A DNA stretch of 64,000 bases from Rhabditoides inermis (GCA_963966185.1 CAWZYM010000272.1:332501-396500), one strand, 5' to 3'. Numbered from the stretch's first letter, positions 50,320-63,650 are shown. A program made the numbers and translations. Notes: generated from the sequence alone by a model not told the origin.

Positions 50320-52889
50320 ATGGTTGCGTACGTGGGATACGCGAAAACGATAACAACTCAGATACTGACCGCGGATGACAGTGTTAAAGCAAGAATTCAA
50401 AACCAACTTAAGCACTGCACTTTGTCGGACGTTGAAGTACTACACACCGTATTAAGTAAGTTTTTTTTTGAAACTTTCATATTCATCTCTATCTACAGTA
50501 TCGTTTGAAATTATATGCGTAAAGAGTTGTCAACCCGTTACAGCAAAAGCACATGCACAAACAACTTTTCACTAACACAAACCTACTCTGGACTGTACAA
50601 TTTCTTTTTCTTAATGCTGAAAAAATATTTTGTTTTTTATCAGTTCATTATTCACAACCGACAACTTTTTGTGGGCAGCTTCGTGGGTTGTTTATAAACA
50701 CATTGTTTATGTTATGTGCTTTTGCTGAATCGGGTTGACACAAGCAGTGACTTTTCACGACTTTTATCAGATAATATATATGTGCTTTTGTTGTATTTCA
50801 TATAAATTTGTTTGCCAAATAATGTGCATTTGCATCCATCGCGCCATCACTCATTGCTTTTCTGTTTTACACTCTGCGTCTCTCTTTTATCATGTTGAAT
50901 CGTATTAACATGCGTTCAATTTTGCAGAGCGATGTTCCGAATCGAAAAACAGTATAGCACCACGGTGCTATTCTTGCAACCGCCACGCGATATTAGACGA
51001 TGCGAAACACACACATTTATTTCAGAGAGTGAAACTAATAATTAGGTACGGTGCCTGTTGACGGCCCCGTGCAGATGTGGCCAGCTTGCCCGGTCGCTCC
51101 GCCCACCTCCGGATGATCCTGGAACTCGCGGATTATTATTGTGTTCGGAGTGTTATGGTCTTCTGTGTTTATTGAGTGATTTGAGCGTATATTTTGAGTG
51201 TTTGTAGATCAGCAGTGTGATCTACCTTTGTGTGTCTTTGTTATTGTTGTGTATTGTTTCGTCGTTAATTATTGTGTAATAAATTGTTGATATAATCTTT
51301 GCCTATCGCTGATTGGCCAGTTGCATCCACACGTGCAAGCGGTGCAACTGAGAATTGAATTGTGAATAGATCTGTGCTAAGATCATACTTTGCTGGCTAA
51401 ACCCATTGCTATTGGGTATCGATTGATTATCGATTGGCTATCGATCGCGAGTGAGAGCTAGGGGTGATAATAGTGCGAAGGCAGTTTAAACAGAAACCTG
51501 GAAGCTGATCTGATCGAACACAAGATTCCCGATCGCCTCAAGCATCTGTCCTGTTTTCTGACCAGACGCCACTCACACGATTCAATCTGGAATCCGAAAG
51601 CTGCGGGGACACACATTCCCACTTTTTTAGAATGCATCGCAAACATGGACGGTTGGCGCAGCGTTCAGAGCAAGGTATGCACTTATATATACTAATAACA
51701 TCGGATAAAACCACTATGCCTATGCCTCAATGTTGATGGTGAAAGTAGTTATAGGCGAAATTATAGGTTAGTTATAGGATAAGTAGTTATCTTCCGTTCA
51801 TCGTACGGCAGTCATTTGCTGAATGTTTACCAGACAATATTTGAAGCATCAATAGCCCTTTATCGGCCCGCGCGAGACCATTCGACCGCGCAATTCGCGC
51901 GCTTGGCAGTCTCTTTTTAGGAAAAATAGGGTTATTTGCAAGTCTAACAAAGCAGAGTTTATCCAACTTCGAGAGTTGATACATTTGTTTCCGTAATGCC
52001 CAATGACACAAAACTTCTCACAGGATAGTCCGTAGTATTTGTGCCCTCGACAATTTTTGATTCTGCTCAGTGATTTTTGATTCCATTGGTTCCCAAGATT
52101 CCAAGATATCTATCGATAACTTAAATGTATGACCATTTTGTAGGTGATTCACGCCAAGATAAAAAAAAACTCTCTTCAAAACTTACCGAATTGCAACACA
52201 TTTTGATATGTTCTACCCAGAGGCCATACGGACAGAATGTTTTTGTAAGAATTTTCATTTTCGCGTTTTTTTACAGTACTGCTGCTCAAACTCTAAAATG
52301 ACGTATATTATTCACATAATTTTCTCGTCATTTCGCTCATGTCTAGAAGCTAGAAGCTAGTCGATGATGCCGTCCAATGTAATTGAGGACGCCTATAACT
52401 GTAGACAAAAACGAGTAGCTTCGGTGCGCTACATCACTCTAGAATTGAAAAAAAAACGAAAGAGATATGTGAGACTGTCCGGCACTGGGTTGAGACCTTA
52501 ACCCTCACATGTTCCTAAATTCTAAATCGTCAGGTGTCTGAAATAACTCTCAACTGAATGGATATTAAATGACGATTGAGAAATTAAAATGAACCGTACC
52601 AGACGAAAAAAAAGTACGATCGCAAAAATCATGAAAATGACCTCAATAGATCTCTGCGAGGAGAAACTTATAAATATTATTAACATAACTATTTCAGATA
52701 ACGGGTACGATAGCGACTTTGGGCGGTGGATTGACGACGAGAGGATTCGGAACGGTCGTCTGCACGGTTCTGATGGCTAGGTCTTCTCAGCACGCGAAAG
52801 ACGTGGAAAAAGAACTCACCTGGTTCGTCAACGAGATCGAGTCTCTCTACAAACAAACCAATGCTATCATGCTCGCGAGTCTTGTTTGA
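50320..52889 (+). CDS. Predicted four-exon protein of unknown family (~211 aa)
   Basis: Exons 50320-50455, 50928-51045, 51485-51674 and 52698-52889 join in frame at every junction. Donors are gtaag, gtacg and gtatg; acceptors are TTTGCAG, GAAGGCAG and TTTCAG. The product starts MVAYVGYAKTITTQ. It has a Cys/His cluster (RCYSCNRH), a charged middle (NLEADLIEHKIPDRLKHL), a Gly-rich hydrophobic segment (TGTIATLGGGLTTRGFGTVV) and a coiled-coil-like tail (KDVEKELTWFVNEIESLYKQ). The pattern of a hydrophobic Gly segment followed by an amphipathic helix hints at membrane association, but I recognise no family. Introns 1 and 2 contain repeats. A transcript is needed to confirm the model; intron 3 could hide another exon. 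Confidence 0.45.
50530..50790. mobile_element. Diverged relative of the 3204-3692 MITE
   Basis: CAACCCGTTACAGCAAAAGCACATGCACAAA at the left faces CTTTTGCTGAATCGGGTTGACAC at the right in inverted orientation. The right side continues ATATATGTGCTTTTGTTG as in the 3190 region. The element is AT-rich and non-coding, in intron 1 of the predicted gene at 50320. Confidence 0.6.
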
Positions 52890-53240
52890 AACACGGCATG
52901 TTGACGTGGATAACAGTCGGTGTCTTGAAATGTACCAACAAATTTCTAAATGTTGTTTTATAATTTGTATTTGTAACAGTAACAACACACTCTCCACGTA
53001 TCTATGTTGAACACAAGTATAACAACCACCGTCAAACATCATCCCTCCAGCCCTCCAGCCCATGCGGCCAACCGGTAACTGGGATTCTCAGATAAGGCCC
53101 TTTATCACAAATTATGATAGAATACACACACTTCATGCCGATCACAAATAACTAACACCAACATCCCGGAATATATAAAAATTAAAAACGCCACATCGAA
53201 TCAGATGGTGGGGTGTGTAGAGGTGGGGCGTCGTAGCTGT
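52890..53240. other. Convergent 3' spacer
   Basis: Space between the plus-strand predicted gene and the 3' end of urocanase (minus). No gene is present. Confidence 0.4.
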
Positions 53241-54643
53241 TCAGAAGAGAGTGCTGAGTACAGTGTCGTCGACTTCTTCGGGGTGGGTGAGACGGAGGCG
53301 GGCGTCCGCGTCGCATGCCCGACGAGCCGCCGCGCGCGCGCGAGACGAGCCAGCCCAGCCCCTGCAACAACAACATTACGCAATCTATTCGTCATAAACA
53401 TCCTAATATGTAGAAAACAGCATGTCCGTCCGTCCGTGACGCTCATGCGCCGCTTATGTAGCCCAGCTGGCCAGCCGCAATCTCTTCGCCATAAACGATC
53501 AAAATATGTTATGAAATAATAGATAGCACTATAGCAGTGGTTCACATACGCACCAAATGACTATGTTCGTGTCATCCCTTAGGCATAAACACGTTTCATA
53601 AAATCAGAGGCTTGTTGAATCGCTTGAAATAGTTGATTTGACATTTGAACTTTGCAAAACATATCAGTGCGATTTCGATAGTGGTCTTGGCTGCCCGTTT
53701 GTGCTCACCTCCTTGCCACTCCATTCGATACGTCCCAGGCTAGCATCGAGACTGCGCGCCGCGCCGCGTCCTGCGAGAAACAAACCAATCCATGTTGTAT
53801 TGTATGCTTGATGATCTTTTTTTTTGTTTTTACGCTTTTGTTCTACTTTGTATAGCTTTATACTTGATGAAGGAGTAGAACAGAAACGGGAAAACAGAAA
53901 AAGGCACATTTCAAGTAAAAAAGTAAGAGCATCAAGTAGAGTATAATCTATAATTCCATTTCACCAATTCACGTGGTTCTCGGCAACAACATAATACATC
54001 ACAACATCGCCTGATACGTGATACACAGTCGACGCCCACCTCGGATCCGTCGAGCACCATTCCGAACCCGCCGTTCACCACGTCTCCCCAGCCCACGCCG
54101 CCGCCGTTGTGCAGCGACACCCACGTCGCACCCCTGCAAACACCATCCAACATTTGGCATTCGGAATCGTGATGGTGAAATCACTTTAAAAAAAAATGTA
54201 ATTTGCTATTGTGGGAACAGACATTTGTTCTAATTTCTAATTGAAACGTTTCAATTAGTACATACTATCTGAATACAGCGTGGTGTGATTTGAATCCGTT
54301 TCGTCGCTCACAGCATTCGTCGTTTCTTTCATATTAGACATAGACAGACCAGATAAACAACATTTCCTGCTGAAAAAAAGCAGTGAAACACCAACAAAAA
54401 AGGTTTTGTGAGAGACTGGCATAGATGACCGACCGGAAGCTGTCTCCGATGCAATTCTGGACTGCCATGTCGGCGCAGAAGGCGCTGCCGTCGGTGACAT
54501 CGCTCGTCTCACGGAACGGGGAGTCCGTGCCAGACACGTCGTGGTGGTCCCGAGAGATCACGATAGGGGCCTGTGAGGTATGGATAGAGAGTAGAGAGAG
54601 AGGGAGAGGAAGAGGGAAAGAGAGGGGGAGGGGGAGAGAGGGG

Positions 54644-54675
<32 letters not shown>

Positions 54676-54779
54676 AAGAGAGAGAGAGGGAGGGGGGAAG
54701 AGGGGAAACGGGAGAGGGGAAGAGGGAATGGGAGGAGGAGAGAGGAAATAGGAGAGAGAGAGAGGAAATGGGAAAGAGA

Positions 54780-54823
<44 letters not shown>

Positions 54824-57800
54824 CACCGATATCCTCTCGCTGCGCACGGCCTCGTTGAATGCGAGCGCAAGGTGCGTCCGTCCCTGCTGGTCCGAATAGA
54901 GAATGCGAGCTTGCGAGCCGACCACCATCTAGAATAGTCTCTACCGATCACTCACTCACACATTTTTTTGTTCATTTTAAATGAACTAAAACCGGAAAAA
55001 AGTCGGGACAATACAGAGAAGTTCAGCATGGCCCCTGCGCAAGGATGACACGCAAGTTCGTGAAGCGTTCCAAAAAAATTTTTTGGAGTCTCCCATAAGT
55101 AGCTAGATGTTTGATACAGATAGCCTAAGGTCAGCTCAGCATTTGCCACGCTGTACATTTTCTGTTGTGTTACTGTGTCTCTATAATCTCTTGGCAGATA
55201 AGGATTATTATTCATGGCCCGACTTTTCGGTAATGTCGAACAGTTCAGAAATGCATTTTTCGCGAGCTTCTCACGTCATAAACGATTATTATGTAGAGGC
55301 TAACAACCTATTTTTAAGTTTTGGTGTATACTTTAACTTTCAGAATCACATATGTTGCACGCATTTTCGGTTTTCTAGATTACTTTTTTCTAGTGTACAT
55401 TTGTCTGAGTGAACCCTATTTCGAGTGTGCAACAGCCAATAAGCCGCACGCCGCGAGCCCTAGCAACGTTCTGGCGTTTCAGAAACGCGCAAAAAAATTT
55501 TGCATGATTTCGGATTTCGATAAGAGAGTTCCACCCTACTTTCGAAAACTGTTCCAAAGCCATAATCTGTGTTTAGAGTGTTACGATTAGCAGTAGCCCC
55601 TTCAATGTCTCGGTACTGGTTTACTGGTGACCCACGTTGTTCTCGCCCGCGTCGGCGATCCACTTGCGGTTGTCGCGGTACTGCTGCTTCACCTCCTCGG
55701 GAACTGCAAAGAGCAGTGTAAACGGGTGAAGCAGCATCCTCTTCCCCTCATCTTCACCCTGCCACTGCAATGGCAGGGTGCAATAGAGATCATTCTATTT
55801 GACTGCTATGTGCTACAATAGCTACGAACCATGCATATTTGTAGCATGTCCACCATGCAATGTGTTTCACCATGCAGTGTGCAATATAGATCACTTGCAT
55901 TACACGTTCTATCATGTTGTCTACTGTTTTTGAATGTTTATTTTCTCGCTTTCTTACCGCAGGCTCTTTGTGCCCCATGTGCTCAACTTGGTCATAAACC
56001 ATTGGAGTGATAACACTGATAACAGGTCTCGTCTCACCTTCAGGTTTAGCTAGCTCGGCATCGATGGATTGGCAGGCGATGGCGTCCGTCTCCCGCAGGT
56101 CGTCCGCCCTTCCAGAAGTGCACACCCAGCGGAACGGACCGAAGCCCATCGAGAAGATCTCACTGCAATAGAAAGCTACTAGTATCACTAGGGTAAATAG
56201 CTTTTTCGTTTTCACGGTTGATCTCGTTATAAAAGCGACACAGGTCATAGCGCGCCATATTAGTGCTTCGTTTTGGTTTTAGCGCTTGCCAGGTGTGCGT
56301 TTTCTGTCGCATTGCATCATAAATATCCTACTCGTGAAAGGTCCAACGTGCGTCCAACGTGCAATTCTTTTAATGAAATCAAACAGGGTTTTCATGAGAA
56401 GGATTCGAAGGCAGCGCACACCGATCGTGCACAACCACAACGCCACAGGGGTAATGGCTGAAAGATCGAAAAGAAAGCTCATGTAGCTCTACTGCTACTG
56501 GCCTTTTCACAATTGTCAGATGATGAGAATGATGATATATCAATGTATCTTTGAAGTTTGATGAAAAAACACATCGTCATTTTTGAGTAGAACAACAACA
56601 TAAACATAACATGGAATCACGTGCGCCCACCCCATAATGTCCTGCATGTATGAGGGATACTTGAACGTCTTGGCGTCGCCGCCCGGCTTGCGCATCGCCA
56701 CACCGGCACGCTCACACTCGAGCAGAAACGCGTTGCCTGAAACGAAATGTGAATGCCCTTTTTCCGACAGTCAAACTATTTTTCAGGAGAAAGATCTCAA
56801 TTTCTCACCATAGTCCCAGAAGTACATGCCTTTCGCGGCGAGCTTATCGATAGCGGCGATCTGACGACGCAGACTAGAATCTGTGAGTGTGAGACTCCGC
56901 CCCGCACAGCCCCGCCTCACCTGTCCTGCACGCGCCGCTTGAACTCCTCTGGATCGGCGGTCATCATCGCGTTTGACTCGTCGAATGTGAGACCGGACGG
57001 GTAGAACCTGAAACTGGCGTGTTTACGGGTACGTTTCAAACTACAAATGAACACACGATTGTGGATTCGGGAGATAATAAATATGAAGAATGAAGTGCCT
57101 TGAGTAATCAAGTAAATCCACGAACTGTCACCTTGGAACAAATCAAAAGAAAACACAACCTAATGTCACGAATGAATGAATCATGACTCATGACTCATGA
57201 CTCATGACTCATGACTCATGACTCATGACGCATGACTCATGACTCATGACGCATGACTCATGACTCATGACGCATGACTCATGACTCATGACTCATGACT
57301 CATGACGCATGACTCATGACTCATGACTCATGACTCATGACGCATGACTCATGACTCATGACACTCACCCTCCGAGGAACGGGTTGTGACAGCTGGTCTG
57401 GTCCGAACCGAGGTCGACCAGGCGGTCCTTCTCGGAGCACAGACGCTCCCTGCGTACCTCTCTCTCTCCCTCTTTCCTTCTCTCTCCCCTTCTCCCTCCC
57501 TCCTTCTCTCTCCCTCTCCCTCTCCCTCTCCCTCTCCCTCTCCCTCTCCCTCTCCCTCTCTCTCTCTCTCTCCCTCTCTCCCTACCACATGTCCACCGCG
57601 TTTCCGAGGTATCCAATGCTCACCGCCTTGCCGCTGCTGCGAAACTCGCGAATCCACGCCACAATCTAGAACGCATTGATCCGCCGCTTTGTCAACGCCA
57701 AGTATTGTACTGTAGTGTGTAGTATGTAAGCGTACTAAACTACTACTCGCGACTTCCCCACCTCGTCCATATCGGTGCTGTACACATCGAGCCAGCCCTG

Positions 57801-58345
57801 CCGGTGTCGCTTGAGCAGTGCCTCCTCCGAGATCTGACAAGCCACAAACTTTCGATTCACTCGGCTCTTTTCCCACACAGTCCATTAATCGACTGTCGAC
57901 GTGCTGGATTATGACGTTGTGTGAATCACATAAATATGTTTTGGATTGGGTCACACTCCTGAACCTGGATACACGAACTCGGTAGCACTGGTGTGCCAAA
58001 ATGCTGATCGACAAGACAAGGCTGCGCTTCCCATCTTTCCCCTCACCCCTCTCCCCCTTCCATACCTCAGCAATCACTCCCACGCATCCGGCGATCTTGG
58101 CCGCCTTGGCCTGCGCACCGCTCATCCCACCCAGGCCGGCAGTCACGAACACCTATATCGAGTATTGATTGATTATCGATCGATGCACCTCCCACCTTTC
58201 CCGCCAGCGACTCGACGCCCAGGTACTTCCGGCCCGCGTTCATCACTGTGATCTGCAGATTTGAAACTGTATGCGGCTCAATTGCAGCTCAACGTGTATG
58301 AGAGTGTGAACACTACTGTAATTGATACATATATAAAAGAGAAAA

Positions 58346-58387
<42 letters not shown>

Positions 58388-59933
58388 GCTGACCGTGGTT
58401 CCGTGCACGATCCCCTGTGGTCCGATGTAGCAGAACGAGCCGGCGGTCATCTGTCCGTACTGGGTGACCCCGAGGGCGAACAGCTTGTCGTAGAGGGGAC
58501 GGGTAGAGTAGTTCGGGATCATCTGCATACATAGTGGCTAGTGACAGTATCACAGCACCTCTCACCATTCAACTCGGTTCTAGAAAATCACTCCGCTTTC
58601 ACTAATAATGAGAAGCGTGTCACCTTTCATCAATCTTATTCCAGTCCTTGCTAAATCAAAAATAAACTAATTTTCTTTCTCTAAGCTAAGGTCACCCATT
58701 TTCTGTGTTGCGTTTGCCATCCACTCCCGACGAGTCTGTCTTGCTAATCATATTTTTTTGCTCGCATACGTATACGTATTTTTTTCGCGCAGTTTCCGCC
58801 GGATGTTCAACAATCAACAATCCACGCGTGTGTCGCGAGTTCATAAAAATATTTCTCCGATACGGATGGAACCAGAAATCAGAATTGGTCCATTCTGAGT
58901 CATAAAAAGCGCGCCATGCAAACCCTCGTCACCCAAACACGTGGTGATTAAAACGGACAGTGCTGACCACGAGACGAGATGTCATGATTCTCGTCTGCGT
59001 TCCACAAAAATGAAAAAGAAAGCAAGAAGCATAAAGACGATTTCAAACTAGTCACCGTCCTAGATTCAAATGAAACCAGTACTGGAAAGCATAGAGAGGA
59101 GAGTTCACTATTCACCTTCCCAATTCATCCCAGCTCCCATGCATGAAAAAAAATGCTGGTAGTGGTAGTGCTCACCATCCCATTGGTGACCGTCATCCTG
59201 GGGGCGTCCTTGTGCGAGGGGAAGAGGCCCATGGGATGGCCAGAGTACAGCACCAGAGTCTGCTCCTCCGACATCGACACAAGAAAACGGAGCGTGAGAC
59301 GGAACTGGAATGATACTCCACTAGGCCTAGTCGGAGGCAACTCAATATCCACACTGACAATTGGACTGACAGACATTGTAGCGTTTTCATAACTGCTATG
59401 AATACCGTATTTGATTGCATTGTAACGTGCAATTACAAAAAGCTGCCCGCTAGAAATCAGATTTCAAACGCCGTTCGTCTACTTATCAACATATTAACGA
59501 AAAATTCAGCTGCTCTGGCTCTCGTTACCGTTCCCGCATACTTTACATTTTACACTGAAGGAGTGTTTTGTTTGATACGATTATCAAAGTACAAAAACAC
59601 GCGATAATGAAATTTCTCCACTAAATTGTTTCACATTACCACTTTCATAGAGTACAGTACCGTAGTGTCAGCCTCGCACCCACCTGCATCCAGTTGCTGA
59701 ACGTCTGTCCGTTGCCGCCGTAAGTGACGAGCTCCTGCGGGAACTGCGCCACCGCCGGGTCCAGGTTGTTCAGGATCATCAGAATGATCGACGCCGCCTG
59801 ACGACTCTTCGCCGGAATCTCGTCGATGCAAGGCGCCTGTCAGCATTCAATTTTGAAAAGTTATATAGAAAGTAGAGGTGGAAGTTGATTTCGTACTTCA
59901 ACCGTGCCAGTGTCACAAACGACTGGCGTGTAA

Positions 59934-59993
<60 letters not shown>

Positions 59994-60403
59994 GATCACC
60001 TTGAGATGGAAGTCGGGCATGAATCGGAATGCGTAGATGTGGCCGTGCTGCTCCAGCTCCTCCGCGAATTCAGTCGCCAACTGGGAGTGGAGAGCGGAAG
60101 GCACATAGCGAAGCGCGTTACGCACTGCCAACTAAACCGTCCTGGGACATCAGATATCACACACCCTTGGATTACGCAGGCTAAGAGACTCGTTTCATTG
60201 TCATAACAGAGAAAGATTCTGGAATCCGGAACTTTTGAGGATTCTTTTTTCTCTGCTGTACCCACCCTCTTCTCTGTCGCATCGAGAGGCAGCGGCCGCT
60301 TGGGCGCATGCGCGCACTCCAGTCGCCTCATCCTGTGCGGATGGTCCGGCAGCGGGTGGAACGGGTCCGCGAACAGCGAAGCGAGGTCCATCTCAAGAAC
60401 CAT
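53241..60403 (-). CDS. UROC1: Urocanate hydratase (urocanase)
   Basis: Second enzyme of histidine degradation: converts urocanate to imidazolone propionate, using tightly bound NAD. About 20 exons cover the whole family profile. Landmarks in order are: ALRNALRYVPSALH; DPAVAQFPQELVTYGGNGQT; EEQTLVLYSGHPMGLFPS; TQYGQMTAGSFCYIGPQGIV; FVTAGLGGMSGAQAKAA; DLGSDQTSCHNPFLGG; FSMGFGPFRWVCTSG; LVVGSQARILYSDQQGR (variant VVGSQAR here); DHHDVSGTDSPFRET; and LHNGGGVGWGDVVNGGFG. The start MVLEMDLASLFADP (60403) is the one nearest conserved sequence; MFRMVLE three codons upstream is possible. The last two exons give WDVSNGVARR then an Arg/Ala-rich stretch ending THPEEVDDTVLSTLF. Introns contain GA/CT runs, a heptamer array and a U6-like sequence. 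Confidence 0.95.
54970..55084 (+). ncRNA. U6 snRNA-like sequence, gene or pseudogene
   Basis: ACAATACAGAGAAG is followed by AGCATGGCCCCTGCGCAAGGATGACACGCAA, TTCGTGAAGCGTTCC and a T6 run. This covers the ACAGAGA box, the AGC triad and the internal stem-loop of U6. A 5' hairpin GTTCATTT/AAATGAAC lies where U6 has its 5' stem-loop. Two changes from nematode U6 (GATTAGC to GTTCAGC) hit a very conserved region, and ~10 extra bases precede ACAATACAG, so a retro-pseudogene is likely. It is antisense within a urocanase intron (54931-55633). Confidence 0.7.
57180..57362. repeat. Heptamer array (ATGACTC / GAGTCAT), ~26 copies
   Basis: Uninterrupted 7-bp repeats with occasional ATGACGC variants lie directly behind the donor GGAGG|gtgagtgtcatgag of a urocanase exon (57375-57459). 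On the coding strand every unit creates TGAGTCA, the AP-1 consensus, and an RTCAT core. Confidence 0.95.
57478..57585. repeat. CTCCCT hexamer tract in urocanase intron
   Basis: Pyrimidine-only tract on the plus strand with about ten CTCCCT units. Coding-strand purine. Confidence 0.85.
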
Positions 60404-61167
60404 TCTAAACATGCGGATATCATACACTCGGACTGAAATCGACGAGATATCGAGAACATCCAGGTGCGTGCAACAATCGGACACGACAGTGCAAAAAAGA
60501 GGTGGGATGGACAGACTGAATCGACTACTGGCCGACCGAGAGATCAGCGCAGTTTCCATCTCTTTTACCTGTCATTGGGCGGTCCACGTGCTATCCTTCC
60601 ACCCCCCGCCGGACCGTAAACCCTACCACCTGACCATAAAACGACATCATTCACCCGCACATCGTGGAATAAACATACCGTATCCCTCATACCAAATCTC
60701 GTTTCCATCATGGTCAAACCAATCAAATCCCTCGCATGCCGCAACATTCTAACGCCCGTTTACATTTCCATTTCAATTTCAATCGGTGAAAGAAACAGCA
60801 ACTTCGGTTTCGAGAAAGTGTTTACCGGACGCACACAAGCTCACAGAGATAGAGTAGTAGGTAGGACAACTCAGATGATGCAATACAAAGTGATCAGCAG
60901 GATACAATTCGGGGGAAACACAGGGCGGCGCACACACGCACAACAAAACAAATAACTTATATGTATAGGGAATTATACAGAATACATTATATAAATTACG
61001 GGGACAGCCGGCTGACTATAAAACGAATGTAAACTGCGAAGGATTGGGTGGGGCGAGGGATGACTTGACTACGCATCGAGGACCGCAGAATCTCTTATCA
61101 CCGAGGCGATGCGGATAGGAGGAGACGAGGGGACCAAGCTGTGATCGAGACACACACACGGCACAGC
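60404..61167. other. Spacer: urocanase promoter and GDI 3' UTR
   Basis: Urocanase and GDI share the minus strand, with GDI upstream. No gene is supported in this 0.76 kb. Confidence 0.45.
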
Positions 61168-63305
61168 CTACTCCTGGTCCTCCAGCGACAGGTGCTTGAT
61201 CTTGGTGAAGTCAAACTCCTCTGTCGTTCCGCGCTGGAAGATCTCCAGCACGTCCTTGCACGTCGTCTCGAAGTGAGTGGTGGGGTCGTACGTCTTCGAG
61301 ATGAAGATCTGCGACTCGCTGCCCAGGTCAGTCGGTTCGAACACGTCAGAGATGGAGATGAACCTACAAGGGGATGCTATCGCCCTGCTCAACTCTCTCT
61401 CTCTCTCTCTCTCCTCCATCGCACTCACTTCTCCGTGATGGTTCCGAGCAGCTGCAATCCGGGCAGGATCTCGGCCTCCGGGTTGTTCGTCTCCACAGTC
61501 GTGCTCACCATAGCAATGAACCAGCCCTTGGGCGTCACCATGTTCGCATTGGCCACACACGAAATGTAGATGTCTGCAACACCACATTATCAGCATGTGT
61601 TACAAGCAAATCGATCAACTCACGCGTTTTCTAGCTATTCTACACCAGAGTGGACAAAGAGCCAGTGTCCTTTACTTACCATAGTGGCGTCCGACCTGTC
61701 CCTGGGGAATAATGATCTGGCACGACTGGGCGTCGTTCGTGCCGGGAATCGGGTGGTTGAGCAGGCAAATGGCGCGCACCACCTGTCCAGTCTTCTTGAC
61801 GCGGTCCGGCACGTACGACGGGTCACAGTACACCTGCAACCACACTCGATAACTGGGCAGTCTAGTAATCATTTGCGGCTCGCTGAAGCATGTGTTGCAC
61901 TAGTGCTAGTGCACGCACCTGCTTTCCCCTGACAGTCTCCTCTCCGCACTTGACTCCCACCACCTTGCCGTTTTCCACCACCAGTCCATCCACAGGCTTG
62001 TCCAGCATGTACGTGCCTCCTGAAAATATTCAAACACATGGCAAATCTCATCAATTTTTGAGCATTGAGCTACCGAAATCCACATACGCACTTTGGCATT
62101 TATGCAGACGTGCAAACTATTTGAAACAACCCCTCTCTTTTTTCACTCACCGTAAATGGCGGAAAGACGGGCGAATCCCTGGGGCAGCTCTCCGAGTCCG
62201 TACAGCGGGTACAGGTACGGAGACTTGCCGTAGCGGGCCAGCGAGTCAGAGTAGAGGCGGATCTTCTCAATGCACCTGCAGCGAGTGCATTAGAGTCAGT
62301 CGACCTCCTCTCCTCCTCCTCCTCCTCTCGACTCACTCGACAAACGGCTTCTGCTTGTACTCGTCGTCCCTGTACAGCGCCAGCGCGTGTCCAGTAAAGT
62401 CGGCAGTGTTCTCGTCCAGGCCAAACTTCTCGTACACCTACAACAACTCAATACAACACAAATAGAAAGAGATAGTCACTCTTGTTTTCGTCGATCGACT
62501 TGCAGTGAGGCAGTGACCCAACCATCCCACCCTTTCCCTCTCTCTTTCCTTGTACCTGCTGCATGGTGCTGTTGTGGGGGTCGAGTCCCTGCCACGTGTC
62601 CTTGTTGTTCATGTCGAACTGCTGCACCCAGACGAGGAACTTCTTGAAGCGGCGCTTCTCGAACATGCCCATCAGAGACGTGGCCAGAGCCTCCATCTCA
62701 TCCGCCGGCACCTTGTACACCTACAACAACGCACTAAATACCCAGAGACGCGGCGCTCATGTCATTGTAGCTGTAACACATTATCCATTCTACACACTAC
62801 ACGATTGTCAAACACTGTCTGACGCACCTTTCCGCCCTTGTAGACGTAGGATCCCTCGATGGACTTGAACTCGAGGTAGCGGGTGACACCGGTGTGGATG
62901 AGCAGCTTGACGAGCGAGCCGTTCGCCATCAGGAACTTGGGGATCAGATCAACGTTCCAGTCGCGGCCGCGGCCCATCTCCGGAAGCGGCTTGCCATTGG
63001 GGCCTGCAAAACAACACAATCACACAATACTAATAAACAACACACAAACAACGACGCACCCTGGAACTTCTCGTAGAGCTGCTCGAGGGGCGTGAGGGAC
63101 GCCGACTCTCCACCGTAGTAGTTGTTTCTGTCAATGTGCAGGATCTTCTTGCCAGACACGGACAGCATTCCCGACAAGATGCACTCCTGAATAGGCATAA
63201 GATAACAGAAGTAAAATCGATAACTCTTCTTCCATATTCTAGTCTCAATAGTTTTCTCACCTTCAGTCCAGTTCCGAGAACGATGGCATCATACTCCTCA
63301 TCCAT
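61168..63305 (-). CDS. gdi-1: Rab GDP dissociation inhibitor (GDI)
   Basis: Ten exons from [20 protein letters not shown] (63305) to SLEDQE (stop 61168-61170). It extracts GDP-bound prenylated Rab GTPases from membranes and keeps them soluble in the cytosol. Family landmarks: the GTGLKECILSG dinucleotide-fold start; [57 protein letters not shown] (Rab-binding platform); [70 protein letters not shown]; and [16 protein letters not shown]. Length fits the usual ~445 residues. The short GA tract at 61400-61425 lies in an intron. No oddities. Confidence 0.97.
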
Positions 63306-63650
63306 AGCGACAGGTGGACAGTCAAGCTGAGGATTAGCTAAACAAAGAGAAACATATCAATTAAAAACGAGCAATTAATAGCAACACGTCATTACAATCA
63401 ATAAATCGATACGACCAGGCGGTCAGTGGATCAGAGAACCACTACGTGTTGCAAGGATGGGCGAGTACAAACCACAAGATAAACAAGTATTTATCGGCCT
63501 ACACAATGTGATAAATCCGCTAATCGCCGCGAAATCTCTTATTTCACCACTATACCCTACTGTTCCAACAACTATATCTATGTACACGTAATCAGTGACA
63601 ATCACACTCGCAGTAGGGCAAAAGTGGAAGCCGCTTCTCCACACTTTCTC
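63306..63650. other. Spacer upstream of GDI
   Basis: Expected GDI promoter and the 3' UTR of the next minus-strand gene. No gene is present. Confidence 0.45.
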
